Source: Gracilimonas halophila (GTDB lineage Bacteria; Bacteroidota; Rhodothermia; Balneolales; Balneolaceae). Taken from it: 64,000 bases of DNA. The stretch covers positions 248,001 to 312,000 of the forward strand of contig NZ_JBHULI010000002.1 in NCBI RefSeq assembly GCF_042684365.1, in the 5' to 3' direction. The notes under the pieces are model-generated. The model had not been told where the DNA came from and made no database searches. It saw only the letters and a program-made list of their open reading frames with translations. Shown here one piece after another: positions 33,644 through 42,562 of this stretch (position 1 is the stretch's first letter; every line of letters starts with the position of its first letter). The translations under genes were made by a program, and so were the position numbers.

Positions 33644-34576
33644 TTAAAATACTTCGATCAGCCTCATATGTTTCAGGTAGTTTCCGGGATCTTCATTGAT
33701 ATTTTTAATCAGCTTATTCAGGCTAACTGAAAGGCTGTCGATATTATTATACAGAGAGGGATCGTTGACCATTTTGCCCAATGTTCCTTCGCCATTGTTG
33801 ATCTTTGTCAGAACCTCATTCAATGTCAGATTTGTTTGATTAAGGCCTGTGCTTAAGGTTTCTAACTCAGCGCTGGTTGCCTCCAGGTTCTCTATAAGAC
33901 TGGTAAGCTTCTCTTTATTATCACTACTAAGTTCATCTAAATTCTGAAGCGTATTTTTAGCTTCCACGATCATCTGGTCAAGATCGGTTTGTCGGTTTTG
34001 GATCACTTCGTTAAGGGAGCCGGTACTCGATTCCAGATTCTGAATAATACCTGAGATGTTATCTTTATTTTTTTCATTCAGGGTTTGATTGAGGCTTGTA
34101 ATGAACTCTTCAAACCCACGTATAGATCCGGAAATATCTTTACTAAGTCGCTCACCTTCTTCGGCAAAGCTATCCATGATGCCTTGCTCAAAAGTGCCTT
34201 TTATAAACCCTTGATCTTCTACTATTGTCTGCGAATCAGATTTTTGGATCTCAATGTATTTACCTCCTAATACTCCGCTCGATTTTAATAAAGCGACTGA
34301 ACCCTCCGGTATTTCATATCCTTCTTCAATGTTCAATGTTACCTGAGTAGAATCGGATTCAAGTAGTTCCATTCTTTTTACAGTACCGATCTTAAAGCCT
34401 TTCACATTCACGACATTGCCCGGTATCAAACCATATACTTGTTCAAACTTAGTATAAATAGTTGTGGACGATTTGAATAGCGGAATATCTTTCATGAAGC
34501 TATACCCCAAAAATGCTACGATGATAGCAACAATGATGGTAAGGCCAATTTTTAATTCGTTGGAAACTTTTTTCAA
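33644..34576 (-). CDS. mlaD: MlaD/MCE-domain lipid transport protein
   Basis: 310 aa with one N-terminal membrane helix (IGLTIIVAIIVAFLGYSFM), an MCE domain at residues 35-115 (TKFEQVYGLIPGNVVNVKGF), then a long helical tail with coiled-coil character (residues 135-290). It forms the periplasmic hexameric ring of the Mla lipid transporter. It is last in an operon with the MlaF-like ATPase (10 bp upstream) and the MlaE-like permease. Confidence 0.93.
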   Translation of the reverse strand: MKKVSNELKIGLTIIVAIIVAFLGYSFMKDIPLFKSSTTIYTKFEQVYGLIPGNVVNVKGFKIGTVKRMELLESDSTQVTLNIEEGYEIPEGSVALLKSSGVLGGKYIEIQKSDSQTIVEDQGFIKGTFEQGIMDSFAEEGERLSKDISGSIRGFEEFITSLNQTLNEKNKDNISGIIQNLESSTGSLNEVIQNRQTDLDQMIVEAKNTLQNLDELSSDNKEKLTSLIENLEATSAELETLSTGLNQTNLTLNEVLTKINNGEGTLGKMVNDPSLYNNIDSLSVSLNKLIKNINEDPGNYLKHMRLIEVF

Positions 34577-34586
34577 AACAGGTCTC

Positions 34587-35336
34587 CTATGCAGTTTTTG
34601 AATTTATTTGATATTCACTTGCTGAAATGAATTCAAGCAGGTTTTGATTTTCACTGTGTTTCATGTCCTCGGTTTTGCCGAACCAGCTCAGTTTTTGGTT
34701 ATCCAGAAAGGCCACCTTATCAGAAACCTCCAAGACACTATGCATGTCGTGAGTAATAACAATAGAAGTGATATCGAGGCTGTCAGCCATATTCACGATC
34801 AGTTCATTGATCTCATCTGACGTTTTTGGGTCAAGCCCGGATGTTGGTTCATCATACAGCAGATAATCAGGTTTTAATATGATCGCTCTTGCCAGGCCTA
34901 CTCGTTTTCTCATACCTCCGGAAAGCTCAGAAGTTGATTTCATGCCCGCTTCCTGAAGGTTTACCATGCCCAAAGCTTCATTAACATTATGTGTTATCTC
35001 ATCTTCGGTTTGTTCTGTAAAATAACGAAGGGGAAAAGCAACGTTCTCGAAGGTACTGATGGAATCGAAAAGAGCTCCCCCCTGAAATAAAATACCAAAT
35101 CGCTGACGTACTTTTCGGAGTTCAGAATAACTCAATTCAAATACACACCTTCCGTCGATCAATACATTTCCTTCGTCAGGATATAAAAGTGCATTCAGGT
35201 GTTTCAATAGTACTGATTTCCCACATCCGGAGCGTCCTATCACAGCCGTAGTTTCGCCATCTTGGATATCAAAGGAAACATCTCTCCAAACTACCAGGTC
35301 GCCAAAGCTTTTTGTCAGGTTTTTGATCTCTATCAT
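34587..35336 (-). CDS. mlaF: MlaF-type ABC transporter ATPase
   Basis: 249 aa with Walker A GRSGCGKSVLL, Q-loop region FGILFQGGALFDS, signature LSGGMRKRVGLARA, Walker B DYLLYDEPTSGLDP and switch His in VITHDM. The FQGGALFDS stretch is characteristic of the MlaF/Ttg2A group. It powers phospholipid movement between membranes with MlaE and MlaD, from which it is separated by 3 and 10 bp. Confidence 0.95.
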   Translation of the reverse strand: MIEIKNLTKSFGDLVVWRDVSFDIQDGETTAVIGRSGCGKSVLLKHLNALLYPDEGNVLIDGRCVFELSYSELRKVRQRFGILFQGGALFDSISTFENVAFPLRYFTEQTEDEITHNVNEALGMVNLQEAGMKSTSELSGGMRKRVGLARAIILKPDYLLYDEPTSGLDPKTSDEINELIVNMADSLDITSIVITHDMHSVLEVSDKVAFLDNQKLSWFGKTEDMKHSENQNLLEFISASEYQINSKTA

Positions 35337-35339
35337 GAG

Positions 35340-36098
35340 TTATAATAATAACGCGGCTAATGCAAAATCAGCTAAAAGTACAAAGATACAACTTAAAACG
35401 GTTGCTTGTGTTGTAGCTGTTCCTACTCCTTCTGCTCCGCCATATGCATAATAACCCTTGTAACATGCAATAGAAGTTATTACAAAGCCAAAAACAATTG
35501 ATTTAATGTAACCGAAGATAATATCCGATTCAAAAAAGAACGCTCGTGCACCTTCCAGGAATTCAGCAGCAGGCAATATTCCATCAAGGGCCCCGGCTGT
35601 TATCCCGCCTATGATCCCAAAAACAGCAGCCGTTGTATAGAGAATTGGAAACATCAATAGTCCGGCTAATATTCTTGGTACCACCAAAAATGAGACAGAA
35701 TTAAACCCCATTGATTCCAGCGCATCTATTTGTTCACTAACGCGCATGGTTCCAAGTTCTGTTGATATACGAGCACCTACTTTTCCAGCCAATACCAACG
35801 CACTTATAACAGCAGCCAGTTCAATTACAATAGATTGAGCTACAATAGAACCGATGATGGTACTGGGATAAATATCAGTGTCTAATTGATAAGCTGTTTG
35901 CAGTGTTAGTACAGCACCCGTAAATATTCCTACAAGGAAAATAATAGGTATAGATTCATAGCCAACCTTAACAAATTCCTGAAATAGGTTTTTGCGGTAG
36001 GTGCTTATTTCGGTCGATGATCGTAAAGCCTGATATAAAAGTTGGGCGTACTTGCCGAATTGCTGTAAACCGGCAGCCCCTGGTAAATTGGAAATCAT
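35340..36098 (-). CDS. mlaE: MlaE-type ABC transporter permease
   Basis: 252 aa, five or six membrane helices, with the MlaE family features VGYESIPIIFLVGIFTGAVL and KVGARISTELGTMRVSEQID (the cytoplasmic coupling helix that contacts MlaF). First gene of the mlaEFD operon, divergent from porQ; the 90-bp gap between them must hold both promoters. Confidence 0.95.
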   Translation of the reverse strand: MISNLPGAAGLQQFGKYAQLLYQALRSSTEISTYRKNLFQEFVKVGYESIPIIFLVGIFTGAVLTLQTAYQLDTDIYPSTIIGSIVAQSIVIELAAVISALVLAGKVGARISTELGTMRVSEQIDALESMGFNSVSFLVVPRILAGLLMFPILYTTAAVFGIIGGITAGALDGILPAAEFLEGARAFFFESDIIFGYIKSIVFGFVITSIACYKGYYAYGGAEGVGTATTQATVLSCIFVLLADFALAALLL

Positions 36099-36188
36099 TT
36101 CTTAATCAATAATCTTGACGTATTGCCGAAGCATTTGATTATATTACAAAACATTTTTGCCAATTGTGATTTATAAATGAGTTAAAAA

Positions 36189-37166
36189 GTGCGCCTGATT
36201 GCATCTTTCCTGATACTTTTTATTTGCACCGAACTTTCGGCAGCGCAATCAAATACGTCAAGTGTTTTCCGTTTTTTAGAGGTAACCCCAACAGCACGTT
36301 CTGCAGGGCTTGGCGGGAATCATGTGGGTATATTTGATGCAGATTTTAGTTTGATGCATGTTAACCCTGCATATCTGAATGCAGGAAATACGGGGTCAAT
36401 TTCAGCCTCTTATATAAATTTTTTAGCAGATGCTAATATGGGCTTCAGCAGTGGCGCTTATGACCTGGAACATATTGGGACCCTTGGATTGGGTATACGC
36501 TTTGTAGGATATGGAGAGTTTGACCAGCTGGATGAGAATGGAAACGATCTGGGGAATTTTAGCGCTAATGATATTGCTATAACGGGAGCTTACAGCAAGT
36601 CAATTTCGCCTAAATTTCAGGCAGGTGCAGCGGTCGATTACATACATTCTTCCTATGCAAATTTTAGATCAAGTGCGATTTCTGTGTCTGCAGGACTGCT
36701 TTACCAAGATAGCACAAGTAATTTCAGTGCGGGTATAGCGATTCGAAATGTAGGAGCGCAAATAACCACATTTGAGGAACGAAGAGAGCCGTTGCCTTTA
36801 GACGTATCTGTTGGTATTTCGAAAAAACCGGAAGCATTTCCCTTTCACTTAAGCTTCACATTACGGCAGCTCAATAACTGGGATCTGCGTACTTTTGGGG
36901 AGTCTGAAAAGCCGGCACCGCTGGATAATTTATTTCGTCATATGTTATTTGGAGCTGAGGCGGATATTGGTGAAAGCATGCAGGTTCGTCTTGGGTACGA
37001 TCACTACTTGCACGAGCAGACTAAAACCGGTCAAACATTTGACCTTGCCGGAATGGCATTTGGTGTTGGTTTCAATTTTAAGAGTATGACATTTGATGTC
37101 AGCAGAAATTCATACAGTAAATTAGGTGGAATAACCAGATTAAGCATCAAAGTAGCGTTGCTTTGA
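36189..37166 (+). CDS. porQ: PorQ-type (PorV/PorQ family) T9SS-associated outer-membrane protein
   Basis: 325 aa from a GTG start, with a signal peptide (MRLIASFLILFICTELSAAQ). It continues VFRFLEVTPTARSAGLGGNHVGIFDADFSL, the PorQ opening, and forms a FadL-like barrel (alternating strands, GTLGLGIRFVGYGEF). PorQ is needed for type IX secretion in Bacteroidota. A T9SS sorting tail on the protein encoded at 46448-47173 agrees with an active system; other T9SS genes are outside the window. The GTG is preceded by a tiny ATG-AGT-TAA. Confidence 0.87.
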   Translation: MRLIASFLILFICTELSAAQSNTSSVFRFLEVTPTARSAGLGGNHVGIFDADFSLMHVNPAYLNAGNTGSISASYINFLADANMGFSSGAYDLEHIGTLGLGIRFVGYGEFDQLDENGNDLGNFSANDIAITGAYSKSISPKFQAGAAVDYIHSSYANFRSSAISVSAGLLYQDSTSNFSAGIAIRNVGAQITTFEERREPLPLDVSVGISKKPEAFPFHLSFTLRQLNNWDLRTFGESEKPAPLDNLFRHMLFGAEADIGESMQVRLGYDHYLHEQTKTGQTFDLAGMAFGVGFNFKSMTFDVSRNSYSKLGGITRLSIKVALL

Positions 37167-37223
37167 TTAACTTAACGGGCAATTAACAACTCATTAAATT
37201 TTAAAAAGCAGAACGGTCATTAT

Positions 37224-38408
37224 ATGATCAGATATATAACAGCAGGAGAATCACACGGACCGGGGCTAACAGGCATTGTTGAAGGTGTTCCAGCCGGTCT
37301 TCCGCTCACAGAAGAAGAAATTGCCGTACATCTCGTTCGACGACAGCAGGGCTATGGCCGTGGAGGAAGAATGGCCTTTGAAAAAGATTTCGCAACGATC
37401 AATTCAGGGCTTCGTTTTTCGAAAACCATGGGCGGTCCGATCTCAATGTACATGCCAAATCGTGCGTTTGAGAAAGATGATGCAGGCTGGCCTACCGTAA
37501 TGAATAAAAAGACCGAAGCGGAAGGCATAGAAAAGATCACACTTCCTCGGCCCGGACATGCTGACTTGGTTGGTGCGCAAAAATATAAATTCAATGATAT
37601 TCGTCCGGTTATAGAACGTTCAAGTGCCCGTGAAACAGCGATGAGAGTTGCTTGCTGTAGTGTTGCGCGACAATTTTTGAAACACTTTGGGATCGAGATC
37701 GGAGGGCATGTACTTCGAATTGGTTCAATTGGGTACAGTGGTTGGAATGAAGTTCGTGAGATTACAGATCCATTGGCTGAAAATGGAGCTGAATCAATTT
37801 ATAAAGCTGCAGATGAATCTGATGTGCGTTGCCTGAATGAAACCCTTTCGGCAGAAATGAGGGAAGAAATTAAGAAACGCCGAAAGGAAGGTTCCTCTCT
37901 TGGAGGTATTTATGAGATCGTGATAACCGGGCTTCCGGTAGGTTTGGGAAGCTATGTTCACTGGGATAGAAAACTGGATGGGCAGTTAGCTCAGGCTATC
38001 ATGGGAACACAGGCAATGAAGGGCGTTGAAATTGGATTGGGTTTTGAGTCAGGTTCCCTTCCGGGCCATGAGGTCCACGATGAAATTACACATGAAGAAG
38101 GTTCCTTCAAGCGAAGAACAAATCGTATGGGAGGAATTGAAGGAGGTATGAGCACCGGTATGCCGATCATAATCAGGGGGGTAATGAAGCCTATCCCAAC
38201 AATGTTGAATCCGCTCAGTACTGTGGATATGGAAACCAAAGAAGTAACGGAAACAAGATACGAACGATCAGATGTTTGTGCTCTTCCCAGGGCAGTTGTG
38301 GTTGCTGAAAGTGTAGTCGCTCCGGTTATTGCAAATGCGTTCCTAGAAAAATTTGGCGGTGATTCCATTGAAGAAATTGAAGCAAATTTTAAAAATGCTA
38401 CACAATGA
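37224..38408 (+). CDS. aroC: Chorismate synthase
   Basis: 394 aa with GESHGPGLTGIVEGVPAGLP, RRQQGYGRGGRM, the FMN-binding ERSSARETAMRVA region and GIEGGMSTGMPI. It removes phosphate from EPSP to give chorismate. It leads an operon in which the next gene overlaps by 4 bp (ATGA), followed by the LysM and CPBP genes. Confidence 0.97.
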   Translation: MIRYITAGESHGPGLTGIVEGVPAGLPLTEEEIAVHLVRRQQGYGRGGRMAFEKDFATINSGLRFSKTMGGPISMYMPNRAFEKDDAGWPTVMNKKTEAEGIEKITLPRPGHADLVGAQKYKFNDIRPVIERSSARETAMRVACCSVARQFLKHFGIEIGGHVLRIGSIGYSGWNEVREITDPLAENGAESIYKAADESDVRCLNETLSAEMREEIKKRRKEGSSLGGIYEIVITGLPVGLGSYVHWDRKLDGQLAQAIMGTQAMKGVEIGLGFESGSLPGHEVHDEITHEEGSFKRRTNRMGGIEGGMSTGMPIIIRGVMKPIPTMLNPLSTVDMETKEVTETRYERSDVCALPRAVVVAESVVAPVIANAFLEKFGGDSIEEIEANFKNATQ

Positions 38409-38737
38409 GTTCACGAATTTCAACGTTGGCAAAAGCGGTAAAAGAACATCCAGAGGATTCCTTTTATAAATTTACTTTGGCTTTGGAAATGTTGAAAATA
38501 GAGCAGCCTGTAAAAGCCCGGATCTTATTTGAAGCGATCAGGAATGATGATCCGGAATATGTAGGTGTTTATTACCATTTAGCAAAACTTTATTCAGAAT
38601 TGAACGAGAACAAAAAGGCGTTAGAAACTTATAAAGAGGGAATAAAAGTCGCAGAAGATCAAAATGATCAGCATACGAAATCAGAGTTATCAGCGGCTCT
38701 GTTGAATCTTGAAATTGAAATGGAAGAAGGATCATAG
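38405..38737 (+). CDS. TPR-repeat protein
   Basis: 110 aa of helical repeats: KEHPEDSFYKFTLALEMLKI, ARILFEAIRNDDPEYVGVYYHLAKLYSEL and KKALETYKEGIKVAEDQ fit two or three tetratricopeptide units. There is no signal peptide, so it is cytoplasmic. It overlaps aroC by 4 bp and ends 1 bp before the next gene. Its partner is unknown. Confidence 0.85.
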   Translation: MSSRISTLAKAVKEHPEDSFYKFTLALEMLKIEQPVKARILFEAIRNDDPEYVGVYYHLAKLYSELNENKKALETYKEGIKVAEDQNDQHTKSELSAALLNLEIEMEEGS

Positions 38738-38738
38738 A

Positions 38739-39719
38739 ATGAAGTCTAATTTTTGTTTAAAAATCGCATGCATACTGCTTTCAGTATTTTTTTTGACAGC
38801 TGTTGAAGGCTTGGCACAAGAGAAAGCTACCTATAAAGTTAAGCAAGGAGATACTCTGTATGGTATCTCTAAGCAGCTAAATGTAAGTATTGCAGAGTTA
38901 CAGCAGTGGAATAACCTTGATGGAAATCAAATAGAATTAGGGCAAGAGTTGACCTACTATTTGCAAAATGAGAATCCTCAAGAGCTATCCGAGGGAGAAT
39001 CAGAGCCTTTGGTTAATCGATCTTCAGGATCAGAAAATGTTTCTTACATAGTGAAAAGTGGAGATTCTCTCTACAAAATTGCCGGTGAACATAATATGAC
39101 TGTTCAGGAGTTGAAGGATCTGAATAACCTCACAGAAAATAATATACGTGTTGGCCAGAGGTTAGCGGTCAAAAAACAGTCTGAAGCCCCGCCATCAGTA
39201 GCAGAATTCTCTGAGGAGTCAACCCCACAAGGTGTTTTTTCCATTTATGAAATTAAAAGCGGGGAAAATTTAGAGGATATAACATCCCGGTTCAAAATGA
39301 CTGAGAATGAATTCCAGATGTTAAATGCGGAATTGGATATGAGACGGATACCCGCCGGACAGCAGGTAACCATATTACTTCCGCCTTCACGAAATTATGA
39401 GAACCCATATTTACAGAAAGCAGACTTGCAAGATCTCGGTGAAGTTCAGGTATTTTCTTATAGTGAATCTGAATTTGGGGAAACAACTACCAATGGCGAA
39501 CTATACGATCCTGAAGCCTTAACGGCGGCCCATTCCAATATCAGCTTGGGGAGTATCATTTTTGTTGAAAATGTACAAACTGGTAAGGGAGTGTACATTC
39601 GTATTAATGACCGGATAACCGGTTCCGGCCTGAAACTTTCTCGAAAGGCATACAGTACACTTCGTTTAAATGAAGCAAATCAGCCGGCTGTAACCATTTA
39701 TACGGAAGTAGATGACTAA
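38739..39719 (+). CDS. Secreted LysM protein with RlpA-like double-psi beta-barrel
   Basis: About 326 aa. The signal peptide (MKSNFCLKIACILLSVFFLT, ending GLAQ) is followed by three LysM motifs: YKVKQGDTLYGISKQLNVSI, YIVKSGDSLYKIAGEHNMTV and a weaker YEIKSGENLEDITSRFKMT. The C-terminal domain (residues 235-326) has the double-psi barrel pattern EVQVFSYSESEFGETTTNGE, AAHSNISLGSIIFVENV and VYIRINDRI. LysM binds peptidoglycan; RlpA-like barrels may cleave or bind it. I chose the ATG at 38739, which starts the signal peptide directly after the TPR stop. It overlaps the CPBP gene by 8 bp. Confidence 0.92.
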   Translation: MKSNFCLKIACILLSVFFLTAVEGLAQEKATYKVKQGDTLYGISKQLNVSIAELQQWNNLDGNQIELGQELTYYLQNENPQELSEGESEPLVNRSSGSENVSYIVKSGDSLYKIAGEHNMTVQELKDLNNLTENNIRVGQRLAVKKQSEAPPSVAEFSEESTPQGVFSIYEIKSGENLEDITSRFKMTENEFQMLNAELDMRRIPAGQQVTILLPPSRNYENPYLQKADLQDLGEVQVFSYSESEFGETTTNGELYDPEALTAAHSNISLGSIIFVENVQTGKGVYIRINDRITGSGLKLSRKAYSTLRLNEANQPAVTIYTEVDD

Positions 39720-40437
39720 TCATGTTAAAACATACTTTGAGAATACCAATAACCTACTTTACAGCTTTCTTGTAAGCCTTCCGCTTTTTTTATTGTATGA
39801 GTTATTGATCATGATCTCCCAGCCATCGGGAGATGCCATTGTTCGTATAAGTGTGGATGTGTGGATCAAAACATTATTCACTTATCTTGGAGTGAATGCG
39901 GTTTCTTTTTCGTTGTTATTAGTGGCAGTGATCGGACTCTTTATTATCTATAAGGAAAGAGAGCGGTTAAAGAGCCTTAAGCTTTCTTACTTTCCAATTC
40001 TTATCCTGGAGGCTACCGTTTATGCTATTGTAGTGGCCTTTATAAGCCAGAGTTTGGTGTCATTTATAGTAAATATGGCTGCTACAGATCCAATCAACAG
40101 TTTGACGATTACTCAAAAACTAGCGCTATCATTGGGGGCCGGTTTATATGAGGAGTTGTTCTTTAGAGTCATTCTCGTAACCTTATTTATTCTGATTTTT
40201 ACAAAATTTTTAGGGAAAAAATGGGCCGGTGTTACCGCAGCGGTCGTCCTTTCGGCTTTATTATTCTCTGCGGTGCATTACGTTGGCTCAATGGGCGACG
40301 CTTTTACAATGAGTTCCTTTCTTTATCGTTTTTTATTTGGTTTAATTCTCAATGGGATATATGTTTGGAGAGGATTTGGTGTGGCCGCCTGGACTCATGC
40401 CATCTATGACATTATGGTGATCGCGCTTTTGTCATAA
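39712..40437 (+). CDS. CPBP/CAAX-type intramembrane metalloprotease
   Basis: 241 aa, multiple membrane helices, with the family motifs LGAGLYEELFFRVIL (EExxxR), LLFSAVHYVGS (first His) and HAIYDIMVI (second His). CPBP proteins are membrane-embedded Glu/His proteases, some involved in processing of prenylated or secreted peptides; the substrate here is unknown. Last gene of the aroC operon. Confidence 0.9.
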   Translation: MTNHVKTYFENTNNLLYSFLVSLPLFLLYELLIMISQPSGDAIVRISVDVWIKTLFTYLGVNAVSFSLLLVAVIGLFIIYKERERLKSLKLSYFPILILEATVYAIVVAFISQSLVSFIVNMAATDPINSLTITQKLALSLGAGLYEELFFRVILVTLFILIFTKFLGKKWAGVTAAVVLSALLFSAVHYVGSMGDAFTMSSFLYRFLFGLILNGIYVWRGFGVAAWTHAIYDIMVIALLS

Positions 40438-40574
40438 AAGTAATTTATTAACTAAGCGATCAATAGAATCTATTTAATACTAAAGTATTATTTAGTTAGC
40501 ATTAAGTAGATTGAAATTATTTGAATAAAGAAGCAGTTAACTCTTATTGATATTAAGAAATTAGGGATGGGTAA

Positions 40575-41150
40575 ATGTCTCAGTTAACGAGAGATGAACA
40601 AAAAAAGCAGAAGGATTTTGACGAAGAGATCATACCTCATATGGATGCGTTGTATAACTTTGCTCTTCGGTTAACAACAGATCCAAATGATGCGGAAGAT
40701 CTTGTACAGGATACTATTGTAAAAGCATATCGATTTTTTAGCAGCTATGAAAAAGGCACTAATGCTAAGGCATGGATGTTTAGAATTTTAAAAAATTCAT
40801 TCATCAACAACTACAGGAAGTCCTCTATAAAACCATCTCAGGTAGATTACGATGAGGTTTCTTCCTATTACGAATCAATTCGTGCAGAGCGAACAGAAAC
40901 ATCGGATCTTGAAAACCTGATGTTTCGTGAAATGATGGATGATGATCTTTCCATGGCTTTAAAACGGCTTCCCGAAGATTTTAGGACCGTGGTTCTTTTA
41001 TGTGATGTGGATGGATACACGTACGAAGAAATAGCTAATATGCTGGACGTGCCGATCGGAACAATCCGCTCAAGGTTACACCGGGGCCGAAATTTATTGA
41101 AGACAGAATTGCTGGAATACGCAAAAACGAGAGGCTATACCGGAGACTGA
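40575..41150 (+). CDS. ECF sigma-70 family RNA polymerase sigma factor
   Basis: 191 aa. Region 2 is LYNFALRLTTDPNDAEDLVQ and onward through KAYRFFSSYEKGTNAKAWMF; region 4 is LPEDFRTVVLLCDVDGYTYE with the helix-turn-helix IGTIRSRLHRGR. This conserved sigma type (YNFALRLTTDPNDAEDL) is widespread in Bacteroidota. No anti-sigma gene follows. Its 3' end overlaps the convergent histidine kinase gene by 16 bp. The 137-bp AT-rich upstream gap shows no clear promoter match. Confidence 0.93.
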   Translation: MSQLTRDEQKKQKDFDEEIIPHMDALYNFALRLTTDPNDAEDLVQDTIVKAYRFFSSYEKGTNAKAWMFRILKNSFINNYRKSSIKPSQVDYDEVSSYYESIRAERTETSDLENLMFREMMDDDLSMALKRLPEDFRTVVLLCDVDGYTYEEIANMLDVPIGTIRSRLHRGRNLLKTELLEYAKTRGYTGD

Positions 41151-42472
41151 TCTATCATCGGGTATACTTCTTCTTCCTTTTTCTGAACTTTTAAAGTGAT
41201 CCTCATCGTAGTCCCTTCGTTCAGTTCAGAACGTAGCACAAATATACTGCCTTTATGATATTCTTCGATAATGCGCTTAGTAAGGCTTAAACCCAATCCC
41301 CATCCTCTTTTTTTAGTACTGAATCCGGGTTTGAAAATATTCTTTACGTTCTTGATATCGATACCGCTTCCGGAATCTTCAATATCTATGATCACTTCCC
41401 CTTCCTGTACTTTCGATATAACGGAAATATACGCCGTTTCTTCCTTCCCCCGAAGAGAGTCCATAGCGTTTTTAACCAAATTTTCTATTGCCCATTGTAG
41501 TAATTCGGGATTAGCACGAACTACAGCCTGAGCCTGTAAATTTTTACGAACTTCAATGGCTTTTCCTAAACGGGGGAGCCTCCGTTCCATATAAACAACA
41601 ACCTGCTCAAGTAATGGCCCGATCTCCATTTTTCTAAGTTCAGGCTCTGAGCCGATCTTGCCAAATCGTTCTGCGACTCCGCGTAAGCGCTGTATGTCTT
41701 TTTCAATCTCATTTGCAATGTTAACAGCTGTTTCCTCATACCGATATTCATCTTTTAAAAGCTGTAACCAGCCATAAAGACTGGAGATAGGAGTACCCAA
41801 CTGATGCGCTGCTTCTTTGGCCATCCCAACCCATAAATTGGATTGCTCTGAACGGGTGATACTGCGATAAGTGGTATAACCGATTCCAAGCAGTAAGCCT
41901 AACAAAAGGATCTGTATATAGGGAAAATAACGCAGCATTTGTACGGTAGGACTTTCACCGTAGTACACAAATTGAGTGATCTGACGTTTTTCATCACCAT
42001 AAACAAAACTGATCGGAGTATTAAGGCTCTTTAGCTCCCTAACTAGTTCTTCCCGGTTCTCGGGGGTGGCGAGACGAAGGGAATCAATGTTTCGGGAAGC
42101 AAGTATTACATCACTTGAATCGATCAGAATGGTGGGTATGCGAAAACGATCCTGCAGAATAATTTCTTTGGTTACGAAATCATTAGAACTTCGGGCGGCA
42201 TCCGCTTCTTCGATCAGTGTAATGACACTATCCGGAACTTCCTCTATAGTTTGGAGAATGTATATGGCTTTAAGCAACATAGTGGTTGCTTGTTCATTAA
42301 CCGGTTGACTGTTGAACTCTATACCTTTAGTCCACAGCTCTACGCTTGCCCGTTCCTGCTCCAGTATTTTTGAGACCAAATATTGATTATAGACAACAGA
42401 CCCAATTCCCAGGAAGATGAGCAGGAATACAAGAATGAGTTTGATCTTGTTTGAGGGTACAAAAAGTTTCAT
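41135..42472 (-). CDS. Membrane sensor histidine kinase
   Basis: 445 aa. The first helix is LILVFLLIFLGIGSVVY and the second IQILLLGLLLGIGYTTY (about residue 190), bounding a periplasmic sensor of about 150 residues. Then comes the H-box AKEAAHQLGTPISSLYGW, N-box LLQWAIENLVKNAMDSL, G1 DIEDSGSGID and G2 KRGWGLGLSLTKRII. No partner response regulator is encoded next to it. It converges on the sigma factor gene with a 16-bp overlap. Confidence 0.92.
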   Translation of the reverse strand: MKLFVPSNKIKLILVFLLIFLGIGSVVYNQYLVSKILEQERASVELWTKGIEFNSQPVNEQATTMLLKAIYILQTIEEVPDSVITLIEEADAARSSNDFVTKEIILQDRFRIPTILIDSSDVILASRNIDSLRLATPENREELVRELKSLNTPISFVYGDEKRQITQFVYYGESPTVQMLRYFPYIQILLLGLLLGIGYTTYRSITRSEQSNLWVGMAKEAAHQLGTPISSLYGWLQLLKDEYRYEETAVNIANEIEKDIQRLRGVAERFGKIGSEPELRKMEIGPLLEQVVVYMERRLPRLGKAIEVRKNLQAQAVVRANPELLQWAIENLVKNAMDSLRGKEETAYISVISKVQEGEVIIDIEDSGSGIDIKNVKNIFKPGFSTKKRGWGLGLSLTKRIIEEYHKGSIFVLRSELNEGTTMRITLKVQKKEEEVYPMIDQSPV

Positions 42473-42518
42473 AAGCCAAGGGTAATCCTTTTAGCTAATA
42501 ATAAAAAGGATGAGATAT

Positions 42519-42555
42519 AAAAAAGCCTCCTTAATAAACGAACATTTAAGGAGGC
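42519..42555 (-). terminator. Intrinsic terminator after clpX
   Basis: On the minus strand the perfect 10-bp stem GCCTCCTTAA/TTAAGGAGGC with an 11-nt loop is followed by TTTTTT. It starts 8 nt past the clpX stop codon. Confidence 0.92.
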
Positions 42556-42562
42556 GAAATTT

